Of a stretch of DNA of 64,000 nucleotides, positions 1 through 9,894 are shown in pieces. Made by a program: the position numbers and the translations under genes. Below the pieces are notes generated by a model. It ran no database searches and was not told where the DNA came from. It saw only the letters and a program-made list of their open reading frames with translations. The stretch comes from [Limnothrix rosea] IAM M-220 (lineage in GTDB: Bacteria > Cyanobacteriota > Cyanobacteriia > Cyanobacteriales > MRBY01). The stretch spans positions 26,927 through 90,926 of the forward strand of contig NZ_MRBY01000012.1 of NCBI RefSeq assembly GCF_001904615.1, read 5' to 3'. How positions within the stretch are numbered: the first letter of the stretch is position 1; each line of letters begins with the position of its first letter.

Positions 1-223
1 TAATGCCGGTGAGGATATCTGATGGCTGTCCCTCATCTTCGGCTTCTGCGGTAGGCGCAGGATCGGGAGTGGATGCAGGCGCTGTTGCTGCTGGAGGCGC
101 GGCTTGCTCCGTTGCAGGCTGTCCGGAGGTGTCTGTCGGGGTCTCTTCATCCCCACCGGAAGAACAGCTGCCCACAACAATAGTCAGGGCAAGGGCAGGT
201 AAGAGTAAATAAAGTTTACGCAT
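1..223 (-). CDS. Putative lipoprotein, 3' end outside window
   Basis: The reading frame starts with ATG at 223 and runs off the left edge; 74 codons are visible. The N-terminus has two basic residues, a hydrophobic stretch and the lipobox VGSC with Cys20, so a type II (lipoprotein) signal peptide is clear. After the Cys comes a linker rich in Ala, Pro, Thr, Asp and Glu, typical of a spacer between a lipid anchor and a folded domain. That domain lies outside the window, so function cannot be assigned. The gene diverges from the ABC permease at 485. Confidence 0.75.
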   Translation of the reverse strand, partial: MRKLYLLLPALALTIVVGSCSSGGDEETPTDTSGQPATEQAAPPAATAPASTPDPAPTAEAEDEGQPSDILTGI

Positions 224-484
224 GGCGGGGAAACCTCGACATTCACGATGCTGGGTGGACTGCTAACAAAATAATAGGAGAAATGAACCAAGAAAAGTAT
301 TTCTTGCTGTAGATGCAGGGTTAATACAAGGACAATGTTGCCATCTAAATCAATAATACCTTGATTTTTTTGAGAAACTAACAGTCATAGTTGACTAAAT
401 GTTGCAAGTTTTTGCTTTGAAGCGTCCTACGGGCTAAGAATTTCACTTGGATTATTAACTTTCTTTTTTCTTTTACTAAATCTC

Positions 485-1276
485 ATGCTGCGATCGCCTT
501 TCCGAAAAATCACCACATTACTAAGCGTTTACTACGCCTATATGGTGGAATACCGAGCTGAACTTTTTTTCTGGGTGCTCTCCGGGTCGCTACCGATGAT
601 TTTGCTGGGGGTCTGGACAGAAGCTGCCAATTCTGTAGAGCTGCAACTGTCAGCTTTGGACTTTGCCCGGTATTTTATTGCCGTATTTGCGATTCGCCAA
701 TTTACGCTGGTCTGGGTAATTTGGGATTTCGAAAAGGAAGTTTCAGAAGGTAAGCTGTCATTTGCTCTGCTACAGCCGATTGATCCTGCATGGCGACATT
801 TAGCTGGCCATATGTCGGAGCGACTGGCTCGTCTACCTTTTATTGCCGTGCTTGTTTTTGTGTTTTTTGTTGTTTATCCCGATGTCCGCTGGGTGCCTTC
901 CTTTGGGCAGGTTTTACTATGTCTCTTCACGACGGCGATCGCCTTCGGTATGCGTTTTTTAATGCAGTACACCTTTGCCATGGCAGCCTTTTGGGTCGAG
1001 AAAGCCAGTGCCATTGAGCAAACATGGTTTTTGTTTTACATTTTTCTATCGGGCTATATTGCCCCCCTCGAAACCTTTCCGCCATTAATGCGTGAAATTG
1101 CCTTACTCACCCCTTTTCCCTATGTTATTTATTTTCCTGCTGCGATCATCATGGGATTACCTGTACGTTTGTGGGAAGGCCTTGTGGTGATGGCGGTATG
1201 GAGTCTGATTTTCTTTGTCCTGAACCGCTATTTTTGGCGTAAAGGCCTAAAGCATTATGCCGGCATGGGAGCCTGA
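485..1276 (+). CDS. ABC-2 type transporter permease (DUF990-like)
   Basis: Integral membrane protein of 263 aa with about six hydrophobic segments. The N-terminus (YYAYMVEYRAELFFWVLSG) and a mid-protein amphipathic region (VIWDFEKEVSEGKLSFALLQP) fit the ABC2_membrane_6 / DUF990 family, whose members form the membrane part of ABC exporters. These permeases usually come in pairs next to an ATPase gene. No ATPase is adjacent; the nearest ABC ATPase is at 43.6 kb, too far to link. Substrate is unknown. The start is ATG 485, downstream of an AT-rich leader. Confidence 0.75.
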   Translation: MLRSPFRKITTLLSVYYAYMVEYRAELFFWVLSGSLPMILLGVWTEAANSVELQLSALDFARYFIAVFAIRQFTLVWVIWDFEKEVSEGKLSFALLQPIDPAWRHLAGHMSERLARLPFIAVLVFVFFVVYPDVRWVPSFGQVLLCLFTTAIAFGMRFLMQYTFAMAAFWVEKASAIEQTWFLFYIFLSGYIAPLETFPPLMREIALLTPFPYVIYFPAAIIMGLPVRLWEGLVVMAVWSLIFFVLNRYFWRKGLKHYAGMGA

Positions 1277-1385
1277 GAATCTTGAACTTTTATTGAGTTC
1301 TATCGATGAATATAAAGTAAATTCCTAAAATTGTCTCAATAAAAAAGCATCAAAATCTTATTTTAAAAAAAAGGAATCTTACTAA

Positions 1386-1562
1386 ATGGCTTATCAAATC
1401 GAAGATGAAGACGGCAAGCTCAATAATTTTGCCGTAGAACCCACAATGTATAAAGCAGAACCAAAAACTGGTGATGCGCAAAAAAATACTGCCATAATCG
1501 GCATTATTGGCGCTGTACTAGTCGTTGCCCTGATTGCTGTAACGTTTGTTATCTCAAGCTAA
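1386..1562 (+). CDS. psb34: Psb34, photosystem II assembly factor
   Basis: Protein of 58 aa. The soluble N-terminus contains EDEDGKLNNFAVEP and MYKAEPK, and a single membrane helix (about residues 36-57) ends the protein. This matches the Ssl1498/Psb34 family of small HLIP-related thylakoid proteins. Family knowledge: Psb34 binds the CP47 side of photosystem II assembly intermediates and is thought to help exchange high-light-inducible proteins when RC47 forms. An AAGGAATC Shine-Dalgarno-like segment lies about 10 nt upstream of the ATG. A 36-aa membrane peptide gene follows. Confidence 0.85.
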   Translation: MAYQIEDEDGKLNNFAVEPTMYKAEPKTGDAQKNTAIIGIIGAVLVVALIAVTFVISS

Positions 1563-1658
1563 AGTTTTATACTCGCTAACCTCAATCCAGACACCGCCTA
1601 TGGAAGTCAGGGCTACTATGGAATTGTCATCACTCGCTTACATTATGAGGATTTGACC

Positions 1659-1769
1659 ATGACAAATGGCCTGTTAGTGATTGAGGTTATTGGCGTTGTT
1701 GCTGTGTCCTGTGCTGTATTGGCTCCAATTCTTTGCTGGGTTCTCCCCCATCATTTTTATGCCTCTTAG
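1659..1769 (+). CDS. Very small membrane protein, 36 aa
   Basis: An ATG preceded by GAGG at 8 nt opens a 36-codon frame. The product is almost entirely one hydrophobic helix (VIEVIGVVAVSCAVLAPILC) with a short polar tail. Size and shape resemble the small single-helix subunits of photosystems and cytochrome b6f, but I do not recognise it as any named subunit. It lies 96 nt after psb34 on the same strand and before a hairpin terminator, so co-transcription is plausible. Supported by ribosome binding site, hydrophobicity and position only. Confidence 0.5.
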   Translation: MTNGLLVIEVIGVVAVSCAVLAPILCWVLPHHFYAS

Positions 1770-1836
1770 ATTCTTTTTTAGGCTTAAAGCAATTTAGAAA
1801 AATGCAGCTTTTTTCAATTTAAATTTTTTCAATTTA

Positions 1837-1864
1837 AAAAGGAGTGATGTTTATCGCTCCTTTT
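1837..1864. terminator. Hairpin terminator, probably bidirectional
   Basis: A 12-bp stem (AAAAGGAGTGAT pairing with ATCGCTCCTTTT, one G-T pair) closes a short loop. Read left to right it follows the 36-aa ORF; read right to left it ends in a T run and follows the 53-aa gene at 1994-2155. It sits between two convergent genes. Confidence 0.7.
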
Positions 1865-1993
1865 GTTCGGTTGACTATTTTTTCGCAAACGGCAATCTCT
1901 GCATTGAATGTCGGCAAAGATATGTATATTGTCATTTTGTTCCTAAGGAAAGCCAGTTGACAAGGAACTTTTTAGAACGAACTTTTTGGGTTC

Positions 1994-2155
1994 TTATTTA
2001 CTGGCGATCGCCTCTCGAATCCAAGACCGAAATAGCTTACCTTCTTTATCCGTAAACCAGTGGGCGACAAGACGAGTCTCCGTCGCTTGATTTCCCAAAA
2101 AAACAGGACAAGACAGCTGTTTTTGTGGTGTCGAAACATGACTTTGGGTTGTCAT
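1994..2155 (-). CDS. Small conserved-type protein, 53 aa, unknown function
   Basis: ATG at 2155, stop at 1994. The product carries LVAHWFTDKEGKLFRSW, resembling short cyanobacterial proteins of unknown function with an RLVA-W-TDE-GKL-R-W pattern. It has no signal peptide or membrane helix. A GGAGGG sequence upstream of the ATG (about 2163-2168 on the minus strand) is a good ribosome binding site. It is convergent with the psb34 unit and shares the hairpin at 1837-1864. Function unknown. Confidence 0.55.
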   Translation of the reverse strand: MTTQSHVSTPQKQLSCPVFLGNQATETRLVAHWFTDKEGKLFRSWIREAIASK

Positions 2156-2566
2156 TGCTTGTAACCCTCCTTGGCGGATTCCGTATTAAGGCAAGGTAAA
2201 CGGCTTAATGATTCCTTAACCTAGTTTTATTCTATTAACTCATTGCCTAAAACAAAAATACTAGGGTGCAAAGTTTACAAAACTCCGGTGGCCATATTGA
2301 GAAATGTTAAAGATGCTGTCGGGGCGATCGCCCAAGCCGCCATGATCACCACTCCTTAACAATCCGTTACGAACTTCATCAAACAACACAATTCGAGAGT
2401 GGAAAATGCTCCAATTCGAGTTAGTCTGAATAATGTTTCGCCCTAAATTTTTCCGAAAAAGTCCTTGCCACGTAAAGGGTTCAGGATGTTTAGGACAGAA
2501 AACAATTGAGAGTATTTTTACCAACTCCTCCCATTAACAATATTTCTTTAAAAGTTCTCAAGCGAT
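2156..2566. other. Intergenic region upstream of hemF, no convincing gene
   Basis: About 410 bp between the divergent 53-aa gene and hemF. A TTG-initiated frame of 87 codons on the minus strand (2261-2524) exists, but it has no spaced ribosome binding site and no recognisable motif, so I do not call it. Both promoters must lie here; I could not pick out a specific operator. Confidence 0.4.
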
Positions 2567-3601
2567 ATGGCAGCCCTGCAGACAGATAAGAAGACATTGA
2601 TCGACCAACCCGTTCCCCCCAGCGATTCCAAAGCGCGTGTGAGCGCCTTTATGAAAGGAATTCAAGACACAATTTGTGCTGGACTCGAAACTGCTGATGG
2701 GGCAGGGAAATTCAAAGAAGATGCTTGGGAGCGAGAAGAAGGAGGCGGTGGCCGTTCCCGGGTGATGACCGAAGGAAATATCCTTGAGCAGGGCGGTGTG
2801 AATTTCTCTGAGGTTTGGGGCGAACAGTTGCCTCCCTCTATCTTGAAGCAATGTCCCGAAGCGGCAGGTCATAATTTTTATGCGACGGGCACTTCTATGG
2901 TTTTGCATCCCCGTAGTCCTTTTATTCCCACGGTGCACCTAAATTATCGTTATTTTGAGGCGGGTCCTGTTTGGTGGTTTGGTGGTGGTGCAGATTTAAC
3001 GCCTTACTACCCCTTCGCTGAAGATGCGGCTCATTTTCACCGAACCTATAAAGCGGCTTGCGATCGCCACCATCCCGAATATTACAACGTCTTTAAGCGC
3101 TGGTGTGACGAGTACTTCTATCTCAAGCACCGTAACGAAACCCGGGGTGTGGGTGGTTTGTTCTTTGATTATCAAAATGGTGTGGGTGAACTTTATAAAG
3201 GCCCCTTAGCCAATAAAGCTGCCGCAGAGCATAGTCGTCAGCTCAATGAATTGCCCCCAAGAAGTTGGGAAGAAATCTTTGCTTTCGTCCAAGATTGTGG
3301 CGGTGCTTTCTTGGATGCCTATGTGCCGATCATTGAGCGCCGTAAAGATATTGAATATGGTGACCATGAGCGCCAGTTTCAGTTGTATCGCCGAGGCCGC
3401 TATGTTGAGTTCAACCTCGTTTATGACCGTGGCACAATTTTTGGTTTACAGACCAATGGGCGCACAGAGTCGATTTTGATGTCTCTCCCTCCCCTCGTTC
3501 GCTGGCAGTATAACTACAGCCCTGAACCGGGTAGTCGTGAAGCGGAACTTTATGAGCGTTTTCTGAAGCCCCAAGATTGGGCGAATTGGCAGGAATCCTA
3601 A
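2567..3601 (+). CDS. hemF: Coproporphyrinogen III oxidase, oxygen-dependent
   Basis: Protein of 344 aa, the usual length. HemF converts coproporphyrinogen III to protoporphyrinogen IX using O2, a step shared by heme and chlorophyll synthesis, in the cytoplasm. Family signatures are visible: [16 protein letters not shown], the [20 protein letters not shown] block, and near the C-terminus [18 protein letters not shown] followed by LPP. It is a stand-alone gene here and no anaerobic hemN is nearby. Start ATG 2567 gives a normal N-terminus. Confidence 0.96.
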   Translation: MAALQTDKKTLIDQPVPPSDSKARVSAFMKGIQDTICAGLETADGAGKFKEDAWEREEGGGGRSRVMTEGNILEQGGVNFSEVWGEQLPPSILKQCPEAAGHNFYATGTSMVLHPRSPFIPTVHLNYRYFEAGPVWWFGGGADLTPYYPFAEDAAHFHRTYKAACDRHHPEYYNVFKRWCDEYFYLKHRNETRGVGGLFFDYQNGVGELYKGPLANKAAAEHSRQLNELPPRSWEEIFAFVQDCGGAFLDAYVPIIERRKDIEYGDHERQFQLYRRGRYVEFNLVYDRGTIFGLQTNGRTESILMSLPPLVRWQYNYSPEPGSREAELYERFLKPQDWANWQES

Positions 3602-3809
3602 ATTATTAGGTTACTGGCCATCAAAAAACTGGGGAATATTACTAGGCTTGGTGGCGGTTATGGGCGATCGCCCAGCCAATAATTAGTGTATTTCTCAGTA
3701 AATATGCGCAAATTTGCTGCGGATCGGCAACGAAGCAAATAATATTGAGTATGATGAGACATGAATTTATAAGCTGCTCTTATCTGCACTTAGCAATTGG
3801 GAGGTCTGT

Positions 3810-4214
3810 GTGATTCCGATCGAACAAGCAACGCATACTGCATCAGACGGAACAACAATTATTGTTTTGACTCCAAGTGGACGGCTTGATATCAGAACAG
3901 CATGGCAATTTCGCCTAGAGCTACAACAATGTATTTCCAAGCTGAGTCCCCATGTCGTGATTAACCTTAGCCAGGTGAGTTTTGTCGACAGTTCGGGTCT
4001 AACGGCCCTTGTCGCTGGCATGCGTGATGCTGATAAAAATCAAGGTAGTTTCCGAATTTGCGAAGTTCATCCTGAATCTCGTCTAGTTTTTGAAGTCACC
4101 ATGATGGACTCTGTTTTTGAGATTTACGAGACGCAAAAAGAAGCGCTGGAAACAGTTCCCCGCGGTCGTCAGGCAACGGCTTCTGGCGGCAATGAGTCTA
4201 AGGCTGCAATGTAA
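3810..4214 (+). CDS. STAS-domain protein, anti-sigma factor antagonist type
   Basis: Protein of 134 aa starting at GTG 3810, with GGGAGG 5 nt upstream. Residues 5-110 form a STAS fold: GRLDIRTAWQFR, VVINLSQVSFVDSSGL, and a C-terminal helix. DSSG at 60-63 carries the serine phosphorylated in SpoIIAA/RsbV-type proteins, so regulation by a serine kinase and PP2C phosphatase is likely, though neither gene is adjacent. The last 25 residues are a Ser/Gly/Ala-rich tail of unknown role. The convergent neighbour is also a signalling protein. Confidence 0.85.
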   Translation: MIPIEQATHTASDGTTIIVLTPSGRLDIRTAWQFRLELQQCISKLSPHVVINLSQVSFVDSSGLTALVAGMRDADKNQGSFRICEVHPESRLVFEVTMMDSVFEIYETQKEALETVPRGRQATASGGNESKAAM

Positions 4215-4309
4215 AATATGCGGGTTACTATTTTAAAATTCAAGAGCGAGTAGAGGGTCTGTTTATGTTGGTGAACGAGACATCTACTCTATGGCATCAG
4301 GGTCAGGTT

Positions 4310-5785
4310 TTAGCGGTCTGCAACTGAAAGCATTTCTCCGAGATTAATACGGTTACCGCCTGAGGCGATCGCCTGTTGTAAAGCCTTACGGGTTGATTTC
4401 ACTAAATCTGTTGGCAACATGGCTAGGGTTGGCACAATGGAGTTGATGCCAATGCTAATAGTCACATATTCATTGATGGGAGACTGGAGATGATTAATTT
4501 TGAGCTTGGGAATACTGGAGAGGATTTGATCGGCGAGGAATAACGCGCCATCTAGGTCGGTATTGGGTAAAATTATGCCAAATTCTTCTGGGCTACATCG
4601 AGCGACTAAATCGGCAGGTCGTTGACAGACAAGGGCGATCGCCCAGGATACTTGTTGCAGACATTTTTGTGCGAGTTCTTCGCCATAAACTTCGTAGTAA
4701 AGATCAAAATGATCAATCTTGCACCACATCACCGTTAGCGGTAAATCTTCGCGGGCAAGGCGTTGCCATTCTTTTTCTAAAACTTGCTCAAAACGGCGGG
4801 CGTTGGGAATCAGAGTCAGTTCATCGGTGGTATTGCTAGCTTCGATCTTCTGTTTGCTGCTAGTCAGTTGTTGATCGAGCTCGTATTGATGGATGGCGAT
4901 CGCCATTTGATTACTCAGAACTTCAATAAATTCAATTTCTTCAGCGAGCCATTCCCGTTGTTGATAACAGCTATGGAGCAATAACACTCCCCAAAGATGT
5001 TCTTGGACAATAATCGGAAAACTCAGACAGGTTTTTACCTGAAGCTGTTGCAAGAGGGTGTTAATTTTACGGACTGATTCGTTCTTTGTTGTTTCTACAT
5101 GGTTGCATTGCAATTGACTATAAAAATTCCAGACCCAAGGATTATTTTGAAAATAAGTGTAGTAATCTTTATAGCCTGCATCGTAGGCCCTCACCGACCA
5201 TTCAAAGCGCATTCCCTCCGGTGCTTTTCCGTCTAACTGATAAATGATTGCCCTTTCTACAGCAAAAACCTGACCAATATGGTTGACAACATTGCGTAGA
5301 ATTTCCTTTGGCGATCGCTTTTGAATCGTTTGCGATACCAACATTGTCAACAGCTCTTGTCTTTTTTTGACAACGAAAGCAGCACCATGATGATCAAATT
5401 GGAGACCTGCCGAGCCACGAAACTGCCAAATGCGCCCAAGAACTAACTGTTCAAGACGGATAGGCTTGCTTGAAACCTCAAAACTACGGCCATCAATAGT
5501 ATGTAAAAGCTCTTGAGTTTCTAGTAGAGGCTGGGTTTCAGTATCATGCACCTCATGGATAAACTCTTCTTCGTCCCGAAACAAACTACCGATGTAACTT
5601 ATTTGGCTCTCATAGGACATCTCATAACGCACTTCACGAGGAATCCGAAAAGCTTGAACAAACGCATCGTTAATTAATATCTGCCCTTGGCGATCAAGAC
5701 TTACCAATACTCCCCAATCAAAGGAGTCGATAAATGCCTGAATCATAGTCTGTTCTTTATCTTTCATGGATAACGAGATGCCCAA
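4310..5785 (-). CDS. PAS-GAF-GGDEF protein with degenerate GGDEF site
   Basis: Protein of 491 aa. Order: PAS-like region (about 15-125), GAF domain (about 150-310) of phytochrome/cyanobacteriochrome style (LWGVLLLHSCYQQREW), then a diguanylate cyclase-like domain (about 330-485). The signature reads SPEEF inside ARCSPEEFGIILP instead of GG[DE]EF. The GAF helix that carries the bilin-attaching Cys in cyanobacteriochromes (PCH before ELLxQFQVKA) reads RKINTLLQQLQVK, so no bilin lyase site is seen. It is probably a sensory protein whose c-di-GMP synthesis is lost or weak. No partner gene is adjacent. Confidence 0.85.
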   Translation of the reverse strand: MGISLSMKDKEQTMIQAFIDSFDWGVLVSLDRQGQILINDAFVQAFRIPREVRYEMSYESQISYIGSLFRDEEEFIHEVHDTETQPLLETQELLHTIDGRSFEVSSKPIRLEQLVLGRIWQFRGSAGLQFDHHGAAFVVKKRQELLTMLVSQTIQKRSPKEILRNVVNHIGQVFAVERAIIYQLDGKAPEGMRFEWSVRAYDAGYKDYYTYFQNNPWVWNFYSQLQCNHVETTKNESVRKINTLLQQLQVKTCLSFPIIVQEHLWGVLLLHSCYQQREWLAEEIEFIEVLSNQMAIAIHQYELDQQLTSSKQKIEASNTTDELTLIPNARRFEQVLEKEWQRLAREDLPLTVMWCKIDHFDLYYEVYGEELAQKCLQQVSWAIALVCQRPADLVARCSPEEFGIILPNTDLDGALFLADQILSSIPKLKINHLQSPINEYVTISIGINSIVPTLAMLPTDLVKSTRKALQQAIASGGNRINLGEMLSVADR

Positions 5786-6850
5786 AAACTAAAAGGTTAT
5801 GTCCTCGGATCCTGAGAATGCTTGCATTATGTCAATTAACATCGCATCGCGAAGTATAGACTGATTCACCGAGTTAGTGCTGTCTTCTACGACCATTTTG
5901 GCTAACGATCCGTATGTTTAGGGAATGATTTCACAATTTGTTTTAAGTTACTTATCTTATTGCTAGCAGGGGTTTATTCTACAGAGGTTGGAGGTATATT
6001 AACGCGGCAAAAAAACACTTTTGATAATGGCGTAATTAAGCTATGGGCGCTCCCCTGTTGGTAGGACGGTTTGGCCCTAGTGAACGGGATCCCAACGCCG
6101 ACTTGGGCAAAATACTGCTGGGTTCGACCAGTATGCTCACCGTGGCGATCGCCTCCCTCCAGACCTTCCCAAACTACAATACCCTTCCAGAGAAACACCT
6201 ATCCCCAACGACAAAACCACCAGCAACTAAACCAGAAATCGCAGAAAAAACCATTGTCCTAACACAAGACAAAAATCAACAGACATTATTGAAAAAGCCC
6301 CCATAAAGTGGACAAGCATTACCGATGAATATCCGCAAATCCCCAGCAAAATCCAGAGTAAATATTTTTTAAAACATCTTAAATATCAGTTTTTTTACCT
6401 TAAAAAATCAAAGAAACCCATATATAAACAGAAGAATCCAAAACAATACCAAGCAAAAAAACCATAACCTTTTATTCTTTTTGAATTACATCCCGACCAA
6501 TACATTACAGATACTACTTGATAGAAAATAGCCTGACCCTATTTTTTATTTCTCAATATCTACTTATTTCTAAATATCTATTTGTTGAAGAAGATTGTTT
6601 TTCTTAAAAAATGACAAAGCAACAAAAGAGAACAAGGTAATACTAAAAAAAATCTGAAGATTTTTGTCCTTTCCATCGAAAGAGACAGGATGTTTTTTAA
6701 GATTATGCTAGGAGATTATTGACCCATCTAACGGGGCTGCTAGTGCGTTATCATAAACAATATTCGCACAGACTGAGACGCAATTGGAAGACCCCATAAA
6801 CCCTTTTCCGATAGTGCTTTTCGTTGATTTCAGGTGACATTAAAACATCT
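5786..6850. other. Long AT-rich region upstream of the sucrose cluster
   Basis: About 1.06 kb with no convincing gene. A plus-strand frame at 6043-6306 (87 codons, ATG) contains one HIP1 site and a low-complexity Pro/Thr/Lys tail; I recognise nothing in it and would give it about 0.25. From 6310 onward the sequence is strongly AT-rich with poly-A/T runs, suitable for a salt-regulated promoter, but no specific site could be identified. Confidence 0.4.
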
Positions 6851-9004
6851 ATGGCTAATCAAGAAAAATATATTTTATTAATCAGTATTCACGGCCTTAT
6901 TCGGAGTACTGAACTTGAACTAGGGCGAGACTCAGATACTGGTGGTCAGACCAAATATGTCGTTGAGCTAGCAGAAGCCCTATCCACCTCGCCAGTGATT
7001 GGAAAAGTCGACCTGATGACGAAGCTCATTGACGACGAGACAGTAAGCAAAGATTATGCCCAGCCCCTTGAAGCCATTAACAACAAAGCTCACATTGTTC
7101 GTATTTCCTGCGGCTGTGACGACTATCTTCGTAAAGAAGACCTCTGGGATTATTTGGACAACTTTGCTGATAATGCCCTCACCTATCTAAAAGCCCAAGA
7201 CCGTCTTCCAGATATCATCCATACCCACTACGCCGATGCTGGATATGTGGGAGTTCGTCTTTCCAACCAACTTGAAATACCCCTTGTCCATACAGGCCAT
7301 TCTTTAGGACGTAGTAAGCGTAAACGTTTGCTTGCGAGCGGCATAAATAGAGAAACCATCGAAGCTCGCTACAATATCACCCGTCGTATTAATGCCGAAG
7401 AAAATACCCTCGCCTCAGCCCAGCGCGTGATTACCAGTACGAATCAAGAAATCATTGAACAATATGCCCAATACGATTTCTACACACCGGATCGGATGCG
7501 CATTGTACCGCCGGGAACTGATTTAGAGAGATTTCACCCAGCTGATGGTACAGAGTGGGAACATCCTTTATTTCATCGCCTCAGATCTTTTCTTCGGGAA
7601 CCCAATAAACCCATTGTTTTAGCTTTATCACGCCTTGATCAACGCAAAAATATTCGAGTTTTAATTGAAACCTTTGGGGAATCGCCAGAATTACAAGAAA
7701 AAGCAAATCTTGTGATTTTTTCTGGTACACGTGAAGACATTCGTAACCTTGAGGCAAATGCCCAAACTATTTTTATTGATTTGCTCTTGGCTATTGACCG
7801 CTATAACCTCTATGGTAAGGTTGCCTATCCTAAACATTTAACCTTTGAAGAAATCAGTGGAATTTATCGTCTTGCGGCTCTTTCAAAGGGGGTCTTTATC
7901 AATCCGGCCCTCACAGAACCTTTTGGTTTGACTTTAATTGAGGCTGCGGCCAGTGGATTGCCAATTGTTGCGACGAAAGATGGTGGTCCTGTTGATATTA
8001 TTAGAAATTGTCAAAATGGCTATCTGATTGATCCGCTAGATACAAAGGATATTGCTGCTCAGCTACTAAAAATTTTAGGTGAGAGTGAGCAGTGGCAAAA
8101 GTTTGCTCAAAATGGCTTGGAGAATATCAAGAAATACTATACTTGGGAATCTCATATAGAGAGCTATCTAGAAGTATTGCAGCCTTTATTTGAAAGAAAG
8201 GTTGATGCTAAATTAGAGTCTGTTGCACCTCGTAATAAGCTTTTCCATACTGGTGCAATTATTACGACACTTGATCAAAATTTATTGGGTTCTTCTGACT
8301 CTTTAGAAGAGTTGGTTGAGGTTTTAGAGAATAACCAAAAGAATATTAGTTTTTGTATTGCTACTGGCCGTCGATTAGAGTCGGCGCTAAAGGCAATTCG
8401 TGGCCTCGGTATTCCTCAGCCTGATGTTTTGATTACGGGTTTGGGTACTGAGATGTACTATGGTAAAAGTCTAACGAAAGATGAGGCTTGGCAAACTCAT
8501 ATTGACTATCGCTGGAATCGTAAGCGAATTGTTAAGCTATTGTCTACAATGGTGGGTTTAAATATTCAAAGTCAAGAGAGTCAAACGGCTTATAAGATTA
8601 GTTATTTTTATGATCCAGAGCTTGCGCCGTCTATTGATCAAATTAAGCGTTTACTGTTACAAAATGAGCAGAATGTAAATCTTTTTGTTTCTTTTGGTCA
8701 ATATTTGGATATTACGCCAATTAGGGCTTCAAAGGGCTATGCATTGCGCTGGTTTGCAGAGCGTTGGGGTATTCCTCTGGAGCGTATTTTGGCAGTTGGT
8801 GGTTCTGGTGCTGATGAAGATATGATGCTTGGTAATACGCTGTCTGTTGTTGTGGCAAATCGCCATCAGGAGGAGCTATCGGATTTGGCAAAGGTTGAGC
8901 CTATTTATTTCTCGGAGCAACAGTTTGCTGCTGGGATTTTAGATGGTATTGAGCATTTTAATTTTCTCGAATTGTGTGATGTGGCGAAGCTGGAAGTGGG
9001 TTAG
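6851..9004 (+). CDS. sps: Sucrose-phosphate synthase (GT-B plus SPP-like domain)
   Basis: Makes sucrose-6-phosphate from UDP- or ADP-glucose and fructose-6-phosphate; in marine cyanobacteria sucrose is a compatible solute. I chose ATG 6851 (717 aa) over an in-frame TTG at 6824 because MANQEKYILLISIHGLIR is the family start. Residues 1-450 are a GT-B glycosyltransferase: HTHYADAGYVG, HTGHSLGRSKRKRLL, VPPGTDLERF, and the donor-site motif TEPFGLTLIEAAASGLP. The C-terminal ~240 residues resemble sucrose phosphatase, but the HAD nucleophile motif DxDxT reads TLDQN, so that domain should be inactive, as in other bidomain cyanobacterial SPS. First gene of the cluster. Confidence 0.95.
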   Translation: MANQEKYILLISIHGLIRSTELELGRDSDTGGQTKYVVELAEALSTSPVIGKVDLMTKLIDDETVSKDYAQPLEAINNKAHIVRISCGCDDYLRKEDLWDYLDNFADNALTYLKAQDRLPDIIHTHYADAGYVGVRLSNQLEIPLVHTGHSLGRSKRKRLLASGINRETIEARYNITRRINAEENTLASAQRVITSTNQEIIEQYAQYDFYTPDRMRIVPPGTDLERFHPADGTEWEHPLFHRLRSFLREPNKPIVLALSRLDQRKNIRVLIETFGESPELQEKANLVIFSGTREDIRNLEANAQTIFIDLLLAIDRYNLYGKVAYPKHLTFEEISGIYRLAALSKGVFINPALTEPFGLTLIEAAASGLPIVATKDGGPVDIIRNCQNGYLIDPLDTKDIAAQLLKILGESEQWQKFAQNGLENIKKYYTWESHIESYLEVLQPLFERKVDAKLESVAPRNKLFHTGAIITTLDQNLLGSSDSLEELVEVLENNQKNISFCIATGRRLESALKAIRGLGIPQPDVLITGLGTEMYYGKSLTKDEAWQTHIDYRWNRKRIVKLLSTMVGLNIQSQESQTAYKISYFYDPELAPSIDQIKRLLLQNEQNVNLFVSFGQYLDITPIRASKGYALRWFAERWGIPLERILAVGGSGADEDMMLGNTLSVVVANRHQEELSDLAKVEPIYFSEQQFAAGILDGIEHFNFLELCDVAKLEVG

Positions 9005-9009
9005 GTGTG

Positions 9010-9849
9010 ATGGATAAATTATTACTTTGTACGGATCTTGATCGTACTTTGATTCCTAATGGTCAACAGCCGGAGTCGCCGAGGGCGAGGGATTATTTTG
9101 CCAAAGTGGTGAGTCAGCCCCATGTGTGTTTGGCTTATGTGACGGGTCGTCATTTGGCGCTTATTGAAGGGGCGATCGCCGAGTATGGGTTACCGCAGCC
9201 AGATTTTATTGTGGCGGATGTGGGGACTAGTATTTATCAAGCGGATGGAGAGGGGCAATGGCGGCGATCGCCGGAGTGGGATGGTGAGTTGGCGGCAGAT
9301 TGGCAGCAAAGAACGGCTCAGGATTTAGCGCCATTGGCGACAAAAATTGCTGATTGTCGTTTACAGGAATCAGCAAAGCAAGGTTTACATAAACTGAGTT
9401 GTTACATCAATTTGGATGCATCGATTCAGTCGATTATTTCCCAAGTAAAAAATGAATTTGAGATGGCAAAAATCAGGGCGAATTTCATCTGGAGTATTGA
9501 TGAACAGGCAGATATTGGCTTGTTAGATATTTTGCCCCATCGTGCCAATAAATACGAAGCGATTACTTTTTTGATGAAGAATCACGACTTTTATCTATAC
9601 AATACGATTTTCTCTGGGGATAGTGGTAATGATCGTGATGTGCTGATTAGTCCTATTAAATCTATCGTCGTCGCCAATGCTCCCCGTGATTTAAAGCAAC
9701 AACTGCTGACTGATATTCAATCTTTTAAGCGTAAGGATACTCTATATTTTGCGATGGGTGAGTTTGTCGGGCTGAATGGAAATTATAGTGCAGGTATTGT
9801 CGAAGGGATTTGTCATTATTTCCCAGAGTATGTATCACTAATTTGTTAG
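9010..9849 (+). CDS. spp: Sucrose-6-phosphate phosphatase
   Basis: HAD phosphatase of 279 aa that removes phosphate from sucrose-6-phosphate to give sucrose. All HAD motifs are intact: DLDRT near the N-terminus, the YVTGR threonine, the HKLSCYINL lysine, and FSGDSGNDRDVL. It starts 5 nt after the sps stop (ATG 9010; GTG 9007 is an alternative), so it is translated from the same message. It supplies the activity missing from the C-terminal domain of SPS. Confidence 0.94.
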   Translation: MDKLLLCTDLDRTLIPNGQQPESPRARDYFAKVVSQPHVCLAYVTGRHLALIEGAIAEYGLPQPDFIVADVGTSIYQADGEGQWRRSPEWDGELAADWQQRTAQDLAPLATKIADCRLQESAKQGLHKLSCYINLDASIQSIISQVKNEFEMAKIRANFIWSIDEQADIGLLDILPHRANKYEAITFLMKNHDFYLYNTIFSGDSGNDRDVLISPIKSIVVANAPRDLKQQLLTDIQSFKRKDTLYFAMGEFVGLNGNYSAGIVEGICHYFPEYVSLIC

Positions 9850-9894
9850 GCGATCGCCCGTTCCAGAAAATTGAGATGACATAGCAGGTAGTCA

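Noticed and set aside
2261..2524. 87-codon TTG-initiated frame upstream of hemF
   Set aside because: The purine-rich stretch abuts the TTG with no spacing, and nothing in the protein is recognisable.
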